Origin: Pseudobutyrivibrio ruminis CF1b
GTDB lineage: Bacteria; Bacillota; Clostridia; Lachnospirales; Lachnospiraceae
DNA: 64,000 nt
NCBI RefSeq assembly: GCF_000424005.1
Contig: NZ_AUJB01000008.1
Location: 744,001-808,000, forward strand
Reading direction: 5' to 3'
Positions 51,743-61,340 of the stretch are shown piece after piece. Positions within the stretch are counted from its first letter, which is position 1, and the number at the start of each line of letters is the position of its first letter. Made by a program: the position numbers and the translations under genes. The notes beneath the pieces are model-generated. The model did not search any database. It had not been told where the DNA came from and saw only the letters and a list, made by a program, of their open reading frames with translations.

Positions 51743-52372
51743 ATGGACGCTAATATTATCAAGAGAAATGAATTGCTGGCACAGAAGGTTATTAAAGGAC
51801 TTGAGTCCCGCAACATGAGCGGTTACTACGCTTCAAATAAGGAAGAAGCTTTAAAGAAGGCCTTGGAGCTTATTCCTGAAGGTTCATCTATTTCCATGGG
51901 AGGGGCAATGTCAGCTCATGAAATCGGTCTTGTGGAAGCATTAAAAGAAGGAGATTATCATTTCATCGATAGAGATGCTGCAACAGATAAAAGAGCAGCT
52001 ATGCTTGCCGCTTATGACGCTGATTACTTCCTCAGTAGTGCTAATGCAATTACTGAGGATGGAGTAATGATTAATATTGATGGAAATTCAAACCGAGTTT
52101 CTGCAATTGCACAGGGACCAAAGCATGTAGTCTTTATTGTGGGTATGAACAAGGTGTGTCCTGATGTGGATTCTGCTATGAAGCGCGCACGTAATGTGGC
52201 TGCTCCAATTAACGCCCAGCGTTTTGGACTTTCCACTCCTTGTGCCAAGACTGGAGCATGTATGGATTGCAAGTCACCTGACACAATTTGCTGCCAGTTT
52301 TTAATGACACGTTACTCAAGACACGAAGGAAGAATGCATGTAATTCTTGTAAACGATAATTTAGGTTTCTAA
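51743..52372 (+). CDS. LUD-domain protein (DUF162, LutC-like)
   Basis: The 209 residues carry a LUD domain (GSSISMGGAMSAHEIG, NAITEDGVMINIDGNSNRVSA), related to the LutB/LutC lactate-utilisation proteins but without their 4Fe-4S ferredoxin region. Cysteines TPCAKTGACMDCKSPDTICC near the C-terminus may bind metal. GGAGGA precedes the ATG. Probably cotranscribed with the upstream hydrolase. Confidence 0.85.
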   Translation: MDANIIKRNELLAQKVIKGLESRNMSGYYASNKEEALKKALELIPEGSSISMGGAMSAHEIGLVEALKEGDYHFIDRDAATDKRAAMLAAYDADYFLSSANAITEDGVMINIDGNSNRVSAIAQGPKHVVFIVGMNKVCPDVDSAMKRARNVAAPINAQRFGLSTPCAKTGACMDCKSPDTICCQFLMTRYSRHEGRMHVILVNDNLGF

Positions 52373-52376
52373 ATGA

Positions 52377-52461
52377 GCAAGTAACTGTCAAGCTCTTAGA
52401 TTTCTCAAGCAAATCATGTTGGATTAGCGGAGAAATACTAAGGCTTGACAGTGTAACTTGC
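52377..52461 (+). repeat. Long imperfect stem-loop between the LUD gene and nrdD
   Basis: Arms 52377-52406 and 52430-52461 pair over about 28 positions with bulges; the core GCTTGACAGT pairs perfectly. The loop is 23 bases. No T-run follows, so it is not a standard terminator. The remaining gap to nrdD holds the NrdR-type promoter. Confidence 0.6.
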
Positions 52462-52521
52462 GGGTTGAATTTGTTAAATGTGTCTGAATTGTTAAACTTT
52501 ATTTTGTGTTTTGTGAACCTA

Positions 52522-52606
52522 TTGACTACTAGATAGTGTGGTGGTAGTATAATCCTATCAACACAATATCTAGTAGTTTTTATTTTAAATCAACTAGATA
52601 TTGACA
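52522..52606 (+). promoter_or_regulatory. nrdDG promoter with three NrdR-box-like sites
   Basis: Promoter TTGACT (52522-52527) and TAGTAT (52545-52550) with 17-base spacing. NrdR-like boxes: ACTAGATAGTGTGG (52528-52541, between -35 and -10), ACACAATATCTAGT (52561-52574) and ACTAGATATTGACA (52593-52606). Centres are 33 and 32 bases apart, about three helical turns. NrdR, the ATP/dATP-sensing repressor, normally binds two such boxes; here there are three. Confidence 0.8.
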
Positions 52607-52656
52607 GAAAATTCAAAAATTATTAGTTGTTTTTTATAAATTTCCGGAGGTTAGGT

Positions 52657-54780
52657 ATGAAGCGTTTCGTAGTAAAAAAGGATGGTGCACTTGAGCCATT
52701 TGACGTGCAAAAAGTTGTAGAGGCTGTGGGAAAGTCAGCTACACGCGTACTTGTTAAATTTACTCCTGAGCAGGAGAAATTTATATGTCAATTTGTTGAG
52801 GAAAGAGTGGAGGAGCTTGGCCTTGAGAAGATTGAGATTGCGCAAATGCATAACATTGTTGAGGGTGCTTTGGAGCGTGTTAATCCAATGGTTGCAAAGA
52901 GCTACCGCGATTACCGCAACTATAAGCAGGATTTCGTTCAGATGCTTGATGATGTTTATAAGAAGTCTCAGAACATCATGTACATCGGTGACAAGGAGAA
53001 TTCAAATACTGATTCGGCCCTTGTTTCTACCAAGCGTTCATTGATTTTTAATGAGCTTAACCGCGAGCTTTACAAGAAGTTCTTCCTTACTACAGAAGAG
53101 GTTCAGGCTATTCGCGACGGCTACATTTATATTCACGATATGAACGCCAGAAGAGACACTATGAACTGTTGTCTTTTCGATGTTAAGACTGTCCTTGAGG
53201 GCGGTTTTGAAATGGGTAACATTTTCTACAATGAGCCAAAGAGTCTAGATGTAGCATTTGATGTTATCGGTGATATTGTTCTTTCGGCTGCCAGCCAGCA
53301 GTACGGTGGTTTTACCATCCCTCAGGCTGATCAGATTTTAGAGAAATATGCACAGATTTCTTATGACAAATATTTAAAGAAATATGTTGATTTAGGAATT
53401 GACCAGGCTAAGGCTGAGGAAGTTGCCATGGCTGAGGTTCAGCGTGATATGGAGCAGGGCTTCCAGGGATGGGAGTACAAGTTCAATACAGTTGCTTCAT
53501 CACGTGGTGATTATCCATTTATCACAGTTACAATCGGTCTTGGTACATCCGTATTTGCGAAGATGGCATCGAAAGCATGCTTAAAGGTTCGTTCAATCGG
53601 TCAGGGTAAGCCAGGCTTTAAAAAGCCAGTTCTTTTCCCTAAGGTTGTTTTCCTTTATGATGAAAATCTTCACGGACCAGGCGGAGAGCTTGAGGACGTA
53701 TTTGAAGCTGGTATCGACTGCTCTAGAAAGACTATGTATCCAGATTGGCTATCACTTACAGGCGAGGGCTATATTGCCAGCATGTATAAAAAATATGGCA
53801 AGGTAATTTCACCTATGGGTTGCCGTGCTTTCCTTTCACCTTGGTATGAAAGAGGTGGTATGAAGCCTGCAGACGATGATGATCAGCCAGTATTTATTGG
53901 ACGTTTCAATATTGGAGCTGTTTCACTTCATCTTCCAATGATCCTTGCAAAGTCACGTCAGGAATCTAAGGATTTCTTTGAAGTACTTGATTATTATCTT
54001 GAGATGATTAGAAAGCTTCACATCCGTACATATGCATACCTTGGAGAGATGCGTGCATCTACAAATCCACTTGCATATTGCGAAGGTGGTTTCTATGGTG
54101 GACATCTTGGATTCCACGATAAGATTAAGCCACTTTTAAAGGCAGCCACAGCATCATTTGGTATCACAGCTTTCAATGAGCTTCAGGAGCTCTACAATGG
54201 TAAGTCACTTGTAGAGGATGGAGAGTTTGCTTTAGAGGTGCTTAAGCACATTAATGAAAAGGTAAATCAGTTTAAGGAGGAAGATGGAAATCTTTACGCT
54301 ATCTACGGTACTCCAGCTGAGAACCTTTGCGGATTGCAGGTTAAGCAGTTCAGAAATAAATATGGAATTGTAGAAAACGTTTCAGACAGAGATTACGTTT
54401 CAAATTCATTCCATTGCCACGTAACTGAAAACATTACACCTATTGAGAAGCAGGATAAGGAAGGACGCTTCTGGGAGCTTTCAAACGGTGGAAAGATTCA
54501 GTATGTTCGTTACCCAATTAATTACAACCGCGAGGCTGTAAAGACACTTGTTCGTCGTGCTATGCAGAAGGGCTTCTATGAAGGAGTTAACCTTTCACTT
54601 TCATACTGCGACGATTGCGGTCATGAGGAACTTGAGATGGATGTATGTCCAGTTTGCGGAAGCAAAAACCTTACAAAGATTGACCGTATGAATGGATACT
54701 TATCTTATTCACGTGTAAAGGGAGATACACGTCTTAACGAGGCGAAGATGGCGGAAATCGCCGACAGAAAATCGATGTAA
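52657..54780 (+). CDS. nrdD: Anaerobic ribonucleoside-triphosphate reductase
   Basis: Class III glycyl-radical reductase making dNTPs without oxygen. Its 707 residues start with an N-terminal ATP-cone (MKRFVVKKDGALEPFDVQKVVE), followed by the catalytic barrel, a C-terminal Zn ribbon CDDC/CPVCG (from about 651) and the glycyl-radical Gly680 in RMNGYLSY, 27 residues from the end. GGAGG at 52645-52649 selects the ATG at 52657; an in-frame earlier start at 52627 would lie upstream of that site. Operon with nrdG and likely dut, controlled by NrdR. Confidence 0.97.
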   Translation: MKRFVVKKDGALEPFDVQKVVEAVGKSATRVLVKFTPEQEKFICQFVEERVEELGLEKIEIAQMHNIVEGALERVNPMVAKSYRDYRNYKQDFVQMLDDVYKKSQNIMYIGDKENSNTDSALVSTKRSLIFNELNRELYKKFFLTTEEVQAIRDGYIYIHDMNARRDTMNCCLFDVKTVLEGGFEMGNIFYNEPKSLDVAFDVIGDIVLSAASQQYGGFTIPQADQILEKYAQISYDKYLKKYVDLGIDQAKAEEVAMAEVQRDMEQGFQGWEYKFNTVASSRGDYPFITVTIGLGTSVFAKMASKACLKVRSIGQGKPGFKKPVLFPKVVFLYDENLHGPGGELEDVFEAGIDCSRKTMYPDWLSLTGEGYIASMYKKYGKVISPMGCRAFLSPWYERGGMKPADDDDQPVFIGRFNIGAVSLHLPMILAKSRQESKDFFEVLDYYLEMIRKLHIRTYAYLGEMRASTNPLAYCEGGFYGGHLGFHDKIKPLLKAATASFGITAFNELQELYNGKSLVEDGEFALEVLKHINEKVNQFKEEDGNLYAIYGTPAENLCGLQVKQFRNKYGIVENVSDRDYVSNSFHCHVTENITPIEKQDKEGRFWELSNGGKIQYVRYPINYNREAVKTLVRRAMQKGFYEGVNLSLSYCDDCGHEELEMDVCPVCGSKNLTKIDRMNGYLSYSRVKGDTRLNEAKMAEIADRKSM

Positions 54781-54811
54781 TTACATCAAATAAAACCGGA
54801 GAATAATCGTA

Positions 54812-55303
54812 ATGAATTATCATAATATTACTAAAGATGACATGCTTAATGGCGATGGTCTTAGAGCTGTGCTTTGGGTTTCTGGCTGTGACCATCATTG
54901 CAAGGATTGTCAAAATCCTATTACATGGGACCCAGATGGCGGTTTGAAATTTGATCAGGCTGCCAAAGATGAATTATTTGAAATACTATCCAGAGACTAT
55001 ATTTCCGGAATTACATTCAGTGGAGGTGACCCATTGTTTCCAGGAAATCGAAAGGAAGTGACGGAGCTTGCCCGGGAAATTAGGGAGAGGTTTCCCGGCA
55101 AGACCGTCTGGCTTTACACTGGCTACACCTACGAGGAAATCAAATCTCTGGAAATAATGGAATATGTGGATGTTCTGGTTGACGGGGAGTTTGAAATTGA
55201 TAAGATAGATTTACAGGCAAAATGGCGAGGAAGCATTAATCAGCGGGTTATCGATGTTCCTCAGACAAGAAAGCTTGAACAAATCGTTTTGCATGTAGAC
55301 TAA
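54812..55303 (+). CDS. nrdG: Anaerobic ribonucleotide reductase activase
   Basis: Radical SAM enzyme that generates the NrdD glycyl radical. The 163-residue protein has the cluster motif CX3CX2C at Cys26, Cys30 and Cys33, and ITFSGGDPLFP. CGGAGA lies before the ATG. 31 bases after nrdD. Confidence 0.97.
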   Translation: MNYHNITKDDMLNGDGLRAVLWVSGCDHHCKDCQNPITWDPDGGLKFDQAAKDELFEILSRDYISGITFSGGDPLFPGNRKEVTELAREIRERFPGKTVWLYTGYTYEEIKSLEIMEYVDVLVDGEFEIDKIDLQAKWRGSINQRVIDVPQTRKLEQIVLHVD

Positions 55304-55323
55304 TTAAGGGAGATTTTTATTTT

Positions 55324-55761
55324 ATGAATATCAATATTACAAAACTTACCGACTCTGCGAAGCTTCCAGAGAGAGGTTCAGAATATGCTGCAGGTTATGA
55401 CTTATTTGCAGATGTTACAGAGGAGGTAAAGATTGCACCACACGAGACCAAGATGATTGGTACAGGTCTTGCAATGGAGATTCCAGTAGGATACTTTGGC
55501 GGCGTTTTTGCTCGTTCAGGCCTTTCTGCAAAAGAGGGGCTTCGTCCTGCAAACTGTGTCGGTGTAGTTGATTCGGATTACAGGGGAGAAGTTAAGGTTG
55601 CTCTTCATAATGATGGAGAGGTTGAGAGGGTTGTTACTCCTGCAGAGAAGATTGCTCAGCTTGTAGTAGTTCCTTTCCTTTCAGTAGAATTTTCTGAAGT
55701 GTCAGAGCTTTCAGATACAGCTCGAGGTGAGGGCGGATTTGGTTCTACCGGAAAACACTAA
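55324..55761 (+). CDS. dut: dUTP diphosphatase
   Basis: Trimeric dUTPase hydrolysing dUTP to dUMP. Its 145 residues show motif I AGYDLFAD, motif II RSGLSAKEG, motif III GVVDSDYRGE and C-terminal motif V RGEGGFGSTG. Placing it after nrdDG fits shared control of nucleotide pools. Confidence 0.96.
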   Translation: MNINITKLTDSAKLPERGSEYAAGYDLFADVTEEVKIAPHETKMIGTGLAMEIPVGYFGGVFARSGLSAKEGLRPANCVGVVDSDYRGEVKVALHNDGEVERVVTPAEKIAQLVVVPFLSVEFSEVSELSDTARGEGGFGSTGKH

Positions 55762-55774
55762 ATTGATATTAACT

Positions 55775-55800
55775 GGCGCCTGGAAATCCAGACGCCTTTT
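55775..55800 (+). terminator. Terminator after dut
   Basis: Stem 55775-55783/55788-55796 (one mismatch) with loop AAAT is followed by TTTT. Immediately downstream (55801-55831) AGACGTTT occurs twice with a degenerate third copy, in register of about 10 bases. Confidence 0.7.
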
Positions 55801-55849
55801 AGACGTTTTATAGACGTTTATAGATTTTTATTTGAAAGAGAGATAATTT

Positions 55850-57775
55850 ATGGCAAAAAAAGTTACCTATGATGAAAGCAGTATATCTGTTTTAGAGGGA
55901 CTTGAGGCTGTTAGAAAGCGTCCGGGAATGTACATTGGTTCTACATCCCGTAAAGGTCTCAATCATCTTATATACGAAATCGTAGACAACTCAGTTGATG
56001 AGCATCTTGCAGGAGAATGTGACACTATCTATGTCACTCTCGAAAAAGATGGCAGCTGTACAGTGGAAGATAACGGCCGTGGTATTCCTGTAGGCATGCA
56101 TGCAAAGGGAGTTCCAGCAGCTCGTCTTGTTTTCTCTACACTTCACGCAGGTGGAAAGTTCGATGACAGTGTTTACAAGACCTCAGGTGGTTTGCACGGT
56201 GTAGGTTCTTCTGTTGTAAACGCTTTGTCTGAATATATGGTAGTAGACATTTCCCGCGAAGGATTTGTTCATCATGACAGATACGAGAGAGGTGTTCCTA
56301 CAGAAAAGCTTGTAGACGGTCTTCTTCCTAAGATTTCAAAGACAAACAAGCACGGAACAAAGATTAACTTTCTTCCTGATGCTGAAATTTTCGAGAAGAC
56401 ATATTTCAAGGAGGATGAGGTAAAGTCACGTCTCCACGAGACAGCGTATCTTAATCCAGGTCTCACAATTAACTATGCAGATTTAAGAGGTGAGACACCT
56501 GAGTATGTTACATATCATGAGCCTGAAGGAATCAAGGGATTTGTTAAGGAGATTAACAAGTCAGCAGAGACTCTCCATGACGTAGTTTACTTTAAGGGTA
56601 AATGTGATGATGTAGAGCTTGAGGTTGCATTCCAGTACTGCAACGAGTTCAAGGAAAACATCCTCGGTTTTTGTAACAACATTTACAACTCTGAAGGTGG
56701 TACACATATCACAGGTTTCAAGACTGTTCTTACTACAGTTATCAATAACTATGCCCGTGAGCTTGGCATCTTAAAAGATAAGGACGCCAACTTCACAGGT
56801 GCAGATGTTAGAAATGGTATTACTGCAATCGTTTCTATCAAGCATCCAGATCCACGTTTCGAAGGACAGACTAAGACAAAGCTTGACAATCCAGATGCAT
56901 CAAAGGCTACACAGAAGGTATGTCAGGATGAGTTTGTATTATTCTTTGATAGAAATTTAGAGACTTTAAAGGCTATTATTTCTTGCGCAGAGAAGAGTGC
57001 CAAAATTCGTAAATCCGAAGAGAAGGCAAAGACAAATCTTCTTACAAAGCAGAAGTTCTCATTCGACCAGAACGGAAAGCTCGCTAACTGCGAGTCACGT
57101 GAAGCAGATAAATGCGAAATCTTCATCGTAGAGGGAGATTCCGCTGGTGGTTCAGCTAAGAAAGCACGTAACCGTATGTATCAGGCAATCATGCCTATCC
57201 GTGGTAAGATTCTTAATGTTGAAAAAGCTTCAATGGATAAGGTCCTTGCCAATGCCGAGATTAAGACACTTATCAACGCATTTGGCTGCGGTTTCTCAGA
57301 AGGTTACGGTAACGATTTTGATATTTCAAAACTTCGTTATAACAAGATTGTAATCATGGCCGATGCCGACGTGGATGGTGCTCATATCAGCACACTTCTT
57401 CTGACATTCTTTTACAGATTTATGCCAGAGCTTATCAGAGAAGGCCACGTTTATATTGCTATGCCTCCTCTTTACAAAGCAATCCCTTCAAAGGGTGAGG
57501 AAGAGTATCTTTATGATGATGTGGCTCTTGAAAAATATCGTAAAAAGATGGAAGGAAAATCATTCACTCTTCAGCGATACAAGGGTCTTGGTGAGATGGA
57601 TGCTGAGCAGCTTTGGGAGACAACACTTGACCCAGAGCGTCGTAAGCTTAAGCTCGTAGAAATCGAGGATGGTCTCATGGCTTCTGAAGTAACAGAGCTT
57701 CTTATGGGTAGCGATGTTGCACCTCGTAAGCAGTTCATTTACAAACATGCAAAGGAAGCTGAGCTGGACGTTTAA
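55850..57775 (+). CDS. Type IIA DNA topoisomerase subunit B (gyrase/topoisomerase IV, ParE-like)
   Basis: ATPase subunit of a type IIA topoisomerase, 641 residues. GHKL ATPase motifs are EIVDNSVDEHL, VEDNGRGIP and GGLHGVGSSVVNAL; the TOPRIM domain has EGDSAGGSAK near 428 and DADVDGAH near 503. GAAAGAGAG precedes the ATG. Paired with the A subunit after 33 bases. GyrB and ParE are hard to separate by eye; the partner's lack of a GyrA box makes ParE-like more likely. Confidence 0.9.
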   Translation: MAKKVTYDESSISVLEGLEAVRKRPGMYIGSTSRKGLNHLIYEIVDNSVDEHLAGECDTIYVTLEKDGSCTVEDNGRGIPVGMHAKGVPAARLVFSTLHAGGKFDDSVYKTSGGLHGVGSSVVNALSEYMVVDISREGFVHHDRYERGVPTEKLVDGLLPKISKTNKHGTKINFLPDAEIFEKTYFKEDEVKSRLHETAYLNPGLTINYADLRGETPEYVTYHEPEGIKGFVKEINKSAETLHDVVYFKGKCDDVELEVAFQYCNEFKENILGFCNNIYNSEGGTHITGFKTVLTTVINNYARELGILKDKDANFTGADVRNGITAIVSIKHPDPRFEGQTKTKLDNPDASKATQKVCQDEFVLFFDRNLETLKAIISCAEKSAKIRKSEEKAKTNLLTKQKFSFDQNGKLANCESREADKCEIFIVEGDSAGGSAKKARNRMYQAIMPIRGKILNVEKASMDKVLANAEIKTLINAFGCGFSEGYGNDFDISKLRYNKIVIMADADVDGAHISTLLLTFFYRFMPELIREGHVYIAMPPLYKAIPSKGEEEYLYDDVALEKYRKKMEGKSFTLQRYKGLGEMDAEQLWETTLDPERRKLKLVEIEDGLMASEVTELLMGSDVAPRKQFIYKHAKEAELDV

Positions 57776-57808
57776 TTCCGGCCCAGGATTTGAAAGGATA
57801 TATTATTA

Positions 57809-60049
57809 ATGGCACAAGAAATTATTAGAACTGAATATTCAGAGATAATGCAAAAATCCTTCATCGACTATTCTATGTCTGTAATACTTGCCCGTGCAGT
57901 ACCAGATGTAAGAGATGGTCTTAAGCCTGTACAGCGTCGTACTCTCTACGATATGTATGAGTTGAAGGTTGATTATAATAAACCATATAAGAAATCTGCC
58001 CGTATCGTCGGTGATACAATGGGTAAATATCATCCACATGGTGACAGCTCTATCTACGAAGCACTGGTTGTTATGAGCCAGGATTTCAAGAAGAGCCTTC
58101 CACTTGTAGATGGTCATGGTAACTTTGGTTCCATCGAAGGTGACGGAGCCGCTGCAATGCGATACACAGAGGCGCGCCTTGCAAAGGTTGCCCAGGAAGT
58201 TTACCTTGGGGACCTTGATAAAAATGTCGTAGATTTCATTCCAAACTATGATGAGACAGAAAAGGAGCCAGAGGTTCTTCCAGTTCGTGTTCCAAATCTT
58301 CTCATTAATGGTTCTGACGGTATCGCTGTAGGTATGGTTACATCTATCCCTCAGCACAATCTTGGTGAGGTTGTTGATGGTGTAATCGCCTACATGAAAA
58401 ATCCAGATATCAGTACATCAGAGATGATGCAGATTATTCCTGGTCCTGATTTCCCAACAGGTGGTATCGTTACAAATAAGGATGATCTGCTTGAGATTTA
58501 CTCTACTGGTGTAGGTAAGATTAAGATTCGTGGTAAGGCTGAAATCGAAAAGATTAAGGGCGGTAAGGAACAGATTGTTATTACAGAAATCCCTTATCCA
58601 ATGATTGGTGCCAATATCGGTAAATTCTTAAATGATATCTGCAGTCTTGTAGAGACAAAGAAGACAAATGACATCGCAGATATTTCCAACCAGTCTAAGG
58701 GTGAGCAGATGAGAATTGTTATTGAGCTCAGAAAAGGTGCTGATGCTCAAAACGTCCTCAATCTTCTCTATAAGAAGACTCGTCTTGAGGACACATTTGG
58801 TGTAAATATGCTTGCTGTTGCTGATGGTAAGCCAGAGACACTTGGCATTGTTCCTATCATCAAGCATCACGTTGATTTCCAGTACGAGCTTTGCACAAGA
58901 AAGTATACACATCTTCTTGGCAAAGAGCAGGAGAAGAAGGAGATTCAGGAAGGTCTCATTAAGGCCTGTGATGTAATCGATTTGATTATCGAGATTCTCC
59001 GTGGTTCAAAGGATGTTAAGCAGGCTAAGGCTTGTCTTGTTGACGGAATCACAGCTGGAATTAAATTCAAATCACAGAAGTCAAAGACTGATGCTGAGCA
59101 GCTTCACTTTACAGAGAAGCAGGCGCAGGCAATCCTTGATATGAGACTTCATCGTTTAATCGGTCTCGAAATTGAAGCTCTTCGAGGAGACTATGCAGAG
59201 ACTATGGATAAGATTGCCCGCTATACTAAGATTCTTGGTTCCCGTGCTGAGATGGCAAAGGTTATCATCAAAGACCTTCAGGCTATCAGAAAAGAATATG
59301 CAAGAGACCGTCGTACAGTTATCGATAATGTTGAGGAAGCAGTTGTAGAAGAGAAGCCAATCGAGGTTATTGATGTAGCAGTTCTTATTGACAGATTTGC
59401 ATATGCCCGTGTTGTAGATATGCCTACATTTGAGCGTAATAAAGAAGCGGCTGAAATCGAATCAAAGAAAATTGTATTCTGTAAAAACACAGACAAGATT
59501 TGTCTATTTACAGAAAAGGGAGACATGCACACCATTAAGGTATTAAGTCTTCCATTTGGTAAATTCAGAGATAAGGGGCAGCCTATTGATACTGCAGAAA
59601 AGGGTTCAAAGATTGACCTTACAAAAGAAAATCTTATCTTTGCAGATGCAATGGAAAATATAGTTTCAAAGAAGCTGATTTTCGGTACAAAACAGGCTAT
59701 GATTAAGCTTGTAGATGGTAGTGAGTTTGATGTATCAAGAAAGACAATTGCAGCCACTAAGCTCAATGATAAGGATGAGGTAATCTGCGTACAGATTGTA
59801 AATCCTGGTGATACAGTTGTTATGCAGTCTGCTAAGGATATGTTCCTTAGAATCGAGGGAGATACCATCCCTGAAAAGAAGAAGACTGCTGCTGGTGTTC
59901 GTGGTATTAAGCTTGCCAAGGGTGACGAGCTTACAAATATTTATGTTCTCGCTGAAGGTGAAGCAAGAGAAGTCAAAGTAAAGGACAAAGATATCGCCCT
60001 CAACAGACTTCATATTGGAAGTCGTGATACTAAAGGAGTTAAGAAGTGA
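57809..60049 (+). CDS. Type IIA DNA topoisomerase subunit A (gyrase/topoisomerase IV, ParC-like)
   Basis: DNA-cleaving subunit, 746 residues. The catalytic Tyr119 lies in AAAMRYTEARL, and the quinolone-determining stretch HPHGDSSIYEAL has Ser80 and Glu84. The C-terminal DNA-wrapping domain (from about 500) has beta-pinwheel-like repeats, but I find no QRRGGKG-type GyrA box, and the protein is shorter than typical GyrA (810 or more). This supports a topoisomerase-IV-like decatenase. The stop overlaps the next gene's GTG start. Confidence 0.9.
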   Translation: MAQEIIRTEYSEIMQKSFIDYSMSVILARAVPDVRDGLKPVQRRTLYDMYELKVDYNKPYKKSARIVGDTMGKYHPHGDSSIYEALVVMSQDFKKSLPLVDGHGNFGSIEGDGAAAMRYTEARLAKVAQEVYLGDLDKNVVDFIPNYDETEKEPEVLPVRVPNLLINGSDGIAVGMVTSIPQHNLGEVVDGVIAYMKNPDISTSEMMQIIPGPDFPTGGIVTNKDDLLEIYSTGVGKIKIRGKAEIEKIKGGKEQIVITEIPYPMIGANIGKFLNDICSLVETKKTNDIADISNQSKGEQMRIVIELRKGADAQNVLNLLYKKTRLEDTFGVNMLAVADGKPETLGIVPIIKHHVDFQYELCTRKYTHLLGKEQEKKEIQEGLIKACDVIDLIIEILRGSKDVKQAKACLVDGITAGIKFKSQKSKTDAEQLHFTEKQAQAILDMRLHRLIGLEIEALRGDYAETMDKIARYTKILGSRAEMAKVIIKDLQAIRKEYARDRRTVIDNVEEAVVEEKPIEVIDVAVLIDRFAYARVVDMPTFERNKEAAEIESKKIVFCKNTDKICLFTEKGDMHTIKVLSLPFGKFRDKGQPIDTAEKGSKIDLTKENLIFADAMENIVSKKLIFGTKQAMIKLVDGSEFDVSRKTIAATKLNDKDEVICVQIVNPGDTVVMQSAKDMFLRIEGDTIPEKKKTAAGVRGIKLAKGDELTNIYVLAEGEAREVKVKDKDIALNRLHIGSRDTKGVKK

Positions 60050-60699
60050 TAAAAAACATTTATTTTGATTTGGATGGAACAATAATTGATTCTGCTCCAA
60101 GTATCATTACAGGACTTAAAATAACTTTGGAAAAATATGGTTATGATATTCCTGATTATGCAACACTTCGTAAATGCGTAGGACCACCATTTACCTATTC
60201 TTTCCCTAATTACTTAGGTATCAGGGATGAGGATTTTGCTGATGCAGTTGCTACCTACAGATATTATTACGATAATGAAAATGGTTGCATGAATGTAGAT
60301 GCTTTTGAAGGTGTGGAAGGATTACTTGAGGCTCTTGTAAAGAGAGGTTATTGTCTTTTTGTCTGCACCTCAAAGCCAGAGCCTACAGCTAGAAAAATTC
60401 TCGAAGGCTTAGGTTTAGCCAAGTATTTTACAGATATTTGTGGTGCTACTTTAGACGCAAAGATTAACACAAAAGAACAGGTTATTAATCTTTGTTTCAG
60501 TAGAGCACCATGGCATCTTAAAGAAGAGACTATCCTTATAGGTGATACAAAATTTGATGTTGATGGAGCAAAAGCTTCAGGTATTGAGTGCATTGGAGTT
60601 TCCTGGGGCTTTGGGTCAACAGATGAAATGCTTGAACATGGTGCGTTAGAAGTTTTTGATTATCCAGATGAGGTGTTAGATTACATTGAATCGAATTAA
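60046..60699 (+). CDS. HAD phosphatase, phosphoglycolate-phosphatase-like
   Basis: The 217 residues begin with a GTG start that overlaps the topoisomerase stop; AAAGGAG is 6 bases upstream. Motif I DLDGT (Asp8, Asp10), helical cap, motif II TSKP and motif IV GDTKFDVDGA. Similar to the Gph/PpaX group. Substrate not decidable. Confidence 0.88.
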   Translation: MIKNIYFDLDGTIIDSAPSIITGLKITLEKYGYDIPDYATLRKCVGPPFTYSFPNYLGIRDEDFADAVATYRYYYDNENGCMNVDAFEGVEGLLEALVKRGYCLFVCTSKPEPTARKILEGLGLAKYFTDICGATLDAKINTKEQVINLCFSRAPWHLKEETILIGDTKFDVDGAKASGIECIGVSWGFGSTDEMLEHGALEVFDYPDEVLDYIESN

Positions 60700-61324
60700 G
60701 ACTAATCGCGTAATTCAAATTGTATACCCATTATTGGTTTACTTTATTGTCTATCAGCTTGGTGGATCATTATTAATGGATTTATATGCTGCAAAGATAG
60801 GCAGGCTTATGTGCCTGCTTATTGCAGCATTATTTTGTTTGGTTCCAATGTGGATCATTTATAAGGGTGTACCTAAGATTATTCCAAATAAACTGGACAA
60901 AAAAGAATTAATTACAGCTGTAATATGGATTGCTGCTGTCATAGCCGTTGGAGTGGTTTCAAATATTATATTGACTCACAGCGGTCTTATTAGCCGCTCC
61001 ACAAACTTCTCAAAGGCCAGCCAGACACTTACTGACGGAGGTTTATTAATAAAAATCCTCTGTAATGCCATTGCTATCCCTGTCTTGGAAGAACTTTTGA
61101 TGAGAGGCATAGTAGCAGGGCAAGTATGTTTATGGTACGGTCCATTAGAAGCTGTCTTTTTATCTACAATTTGTTTTGGTATTATCCATAATAATATAGT
61201 ACAATTCATATATGCAGTAATTGTTGGTTTAGCCTTGAGTTTTATGTATGTAAAAAACAAACGTCTATGGATGTGTTTTTTAGCTCATGGTCTAATCAAT
61301 CTTATTGCAATATTATTCAGTTAA
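60686..61324 (+). CDS. CPBP-family intramembrane metalloprotease
   Basis: This is a 212-residue membrane protein with the CPBP/CAAX-protease motifs EELLMRG (about 135-141), FGIIHNN and a final HGLIN. TTG start within the end of the HAD gene (14-base overlap), with a GAGGT 11 bases upstream. Family members act in bacteriocin immunity or protein processing; no bacteriocin gene is adjacent. Confidence 0.82.
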   Translation: MNRIKTNRVIQIVYPLLVYFIVYQLGGSLLMDLYAAKIGRLMCLLIAALFCLVPMWIIYKGVPKIIPNKLDKKELITAVIWIAAVIAVGVVSNIILTHSGLISRSTNFSKASQTLTDGGLLIKILCNAIAIPVLEELLMRGIVAGQVCLWYGPLEAVFLSTICFGIIHNNIVQFIYAVIVGLALSFMYVKNKRLWMCFLAHGLINLIAILFS

Positions 61325-61340
61325 CTGGAGGAGGGTAATA

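Noticed and set aside
59278-59919. Long minus-strand open frame (213 codons) inside the topoisomerase A gene
   Set aside because: Antisense shadow of a strong coding gene; low-complexity Ser/Ile/Phe content and no ribosome-binding site.
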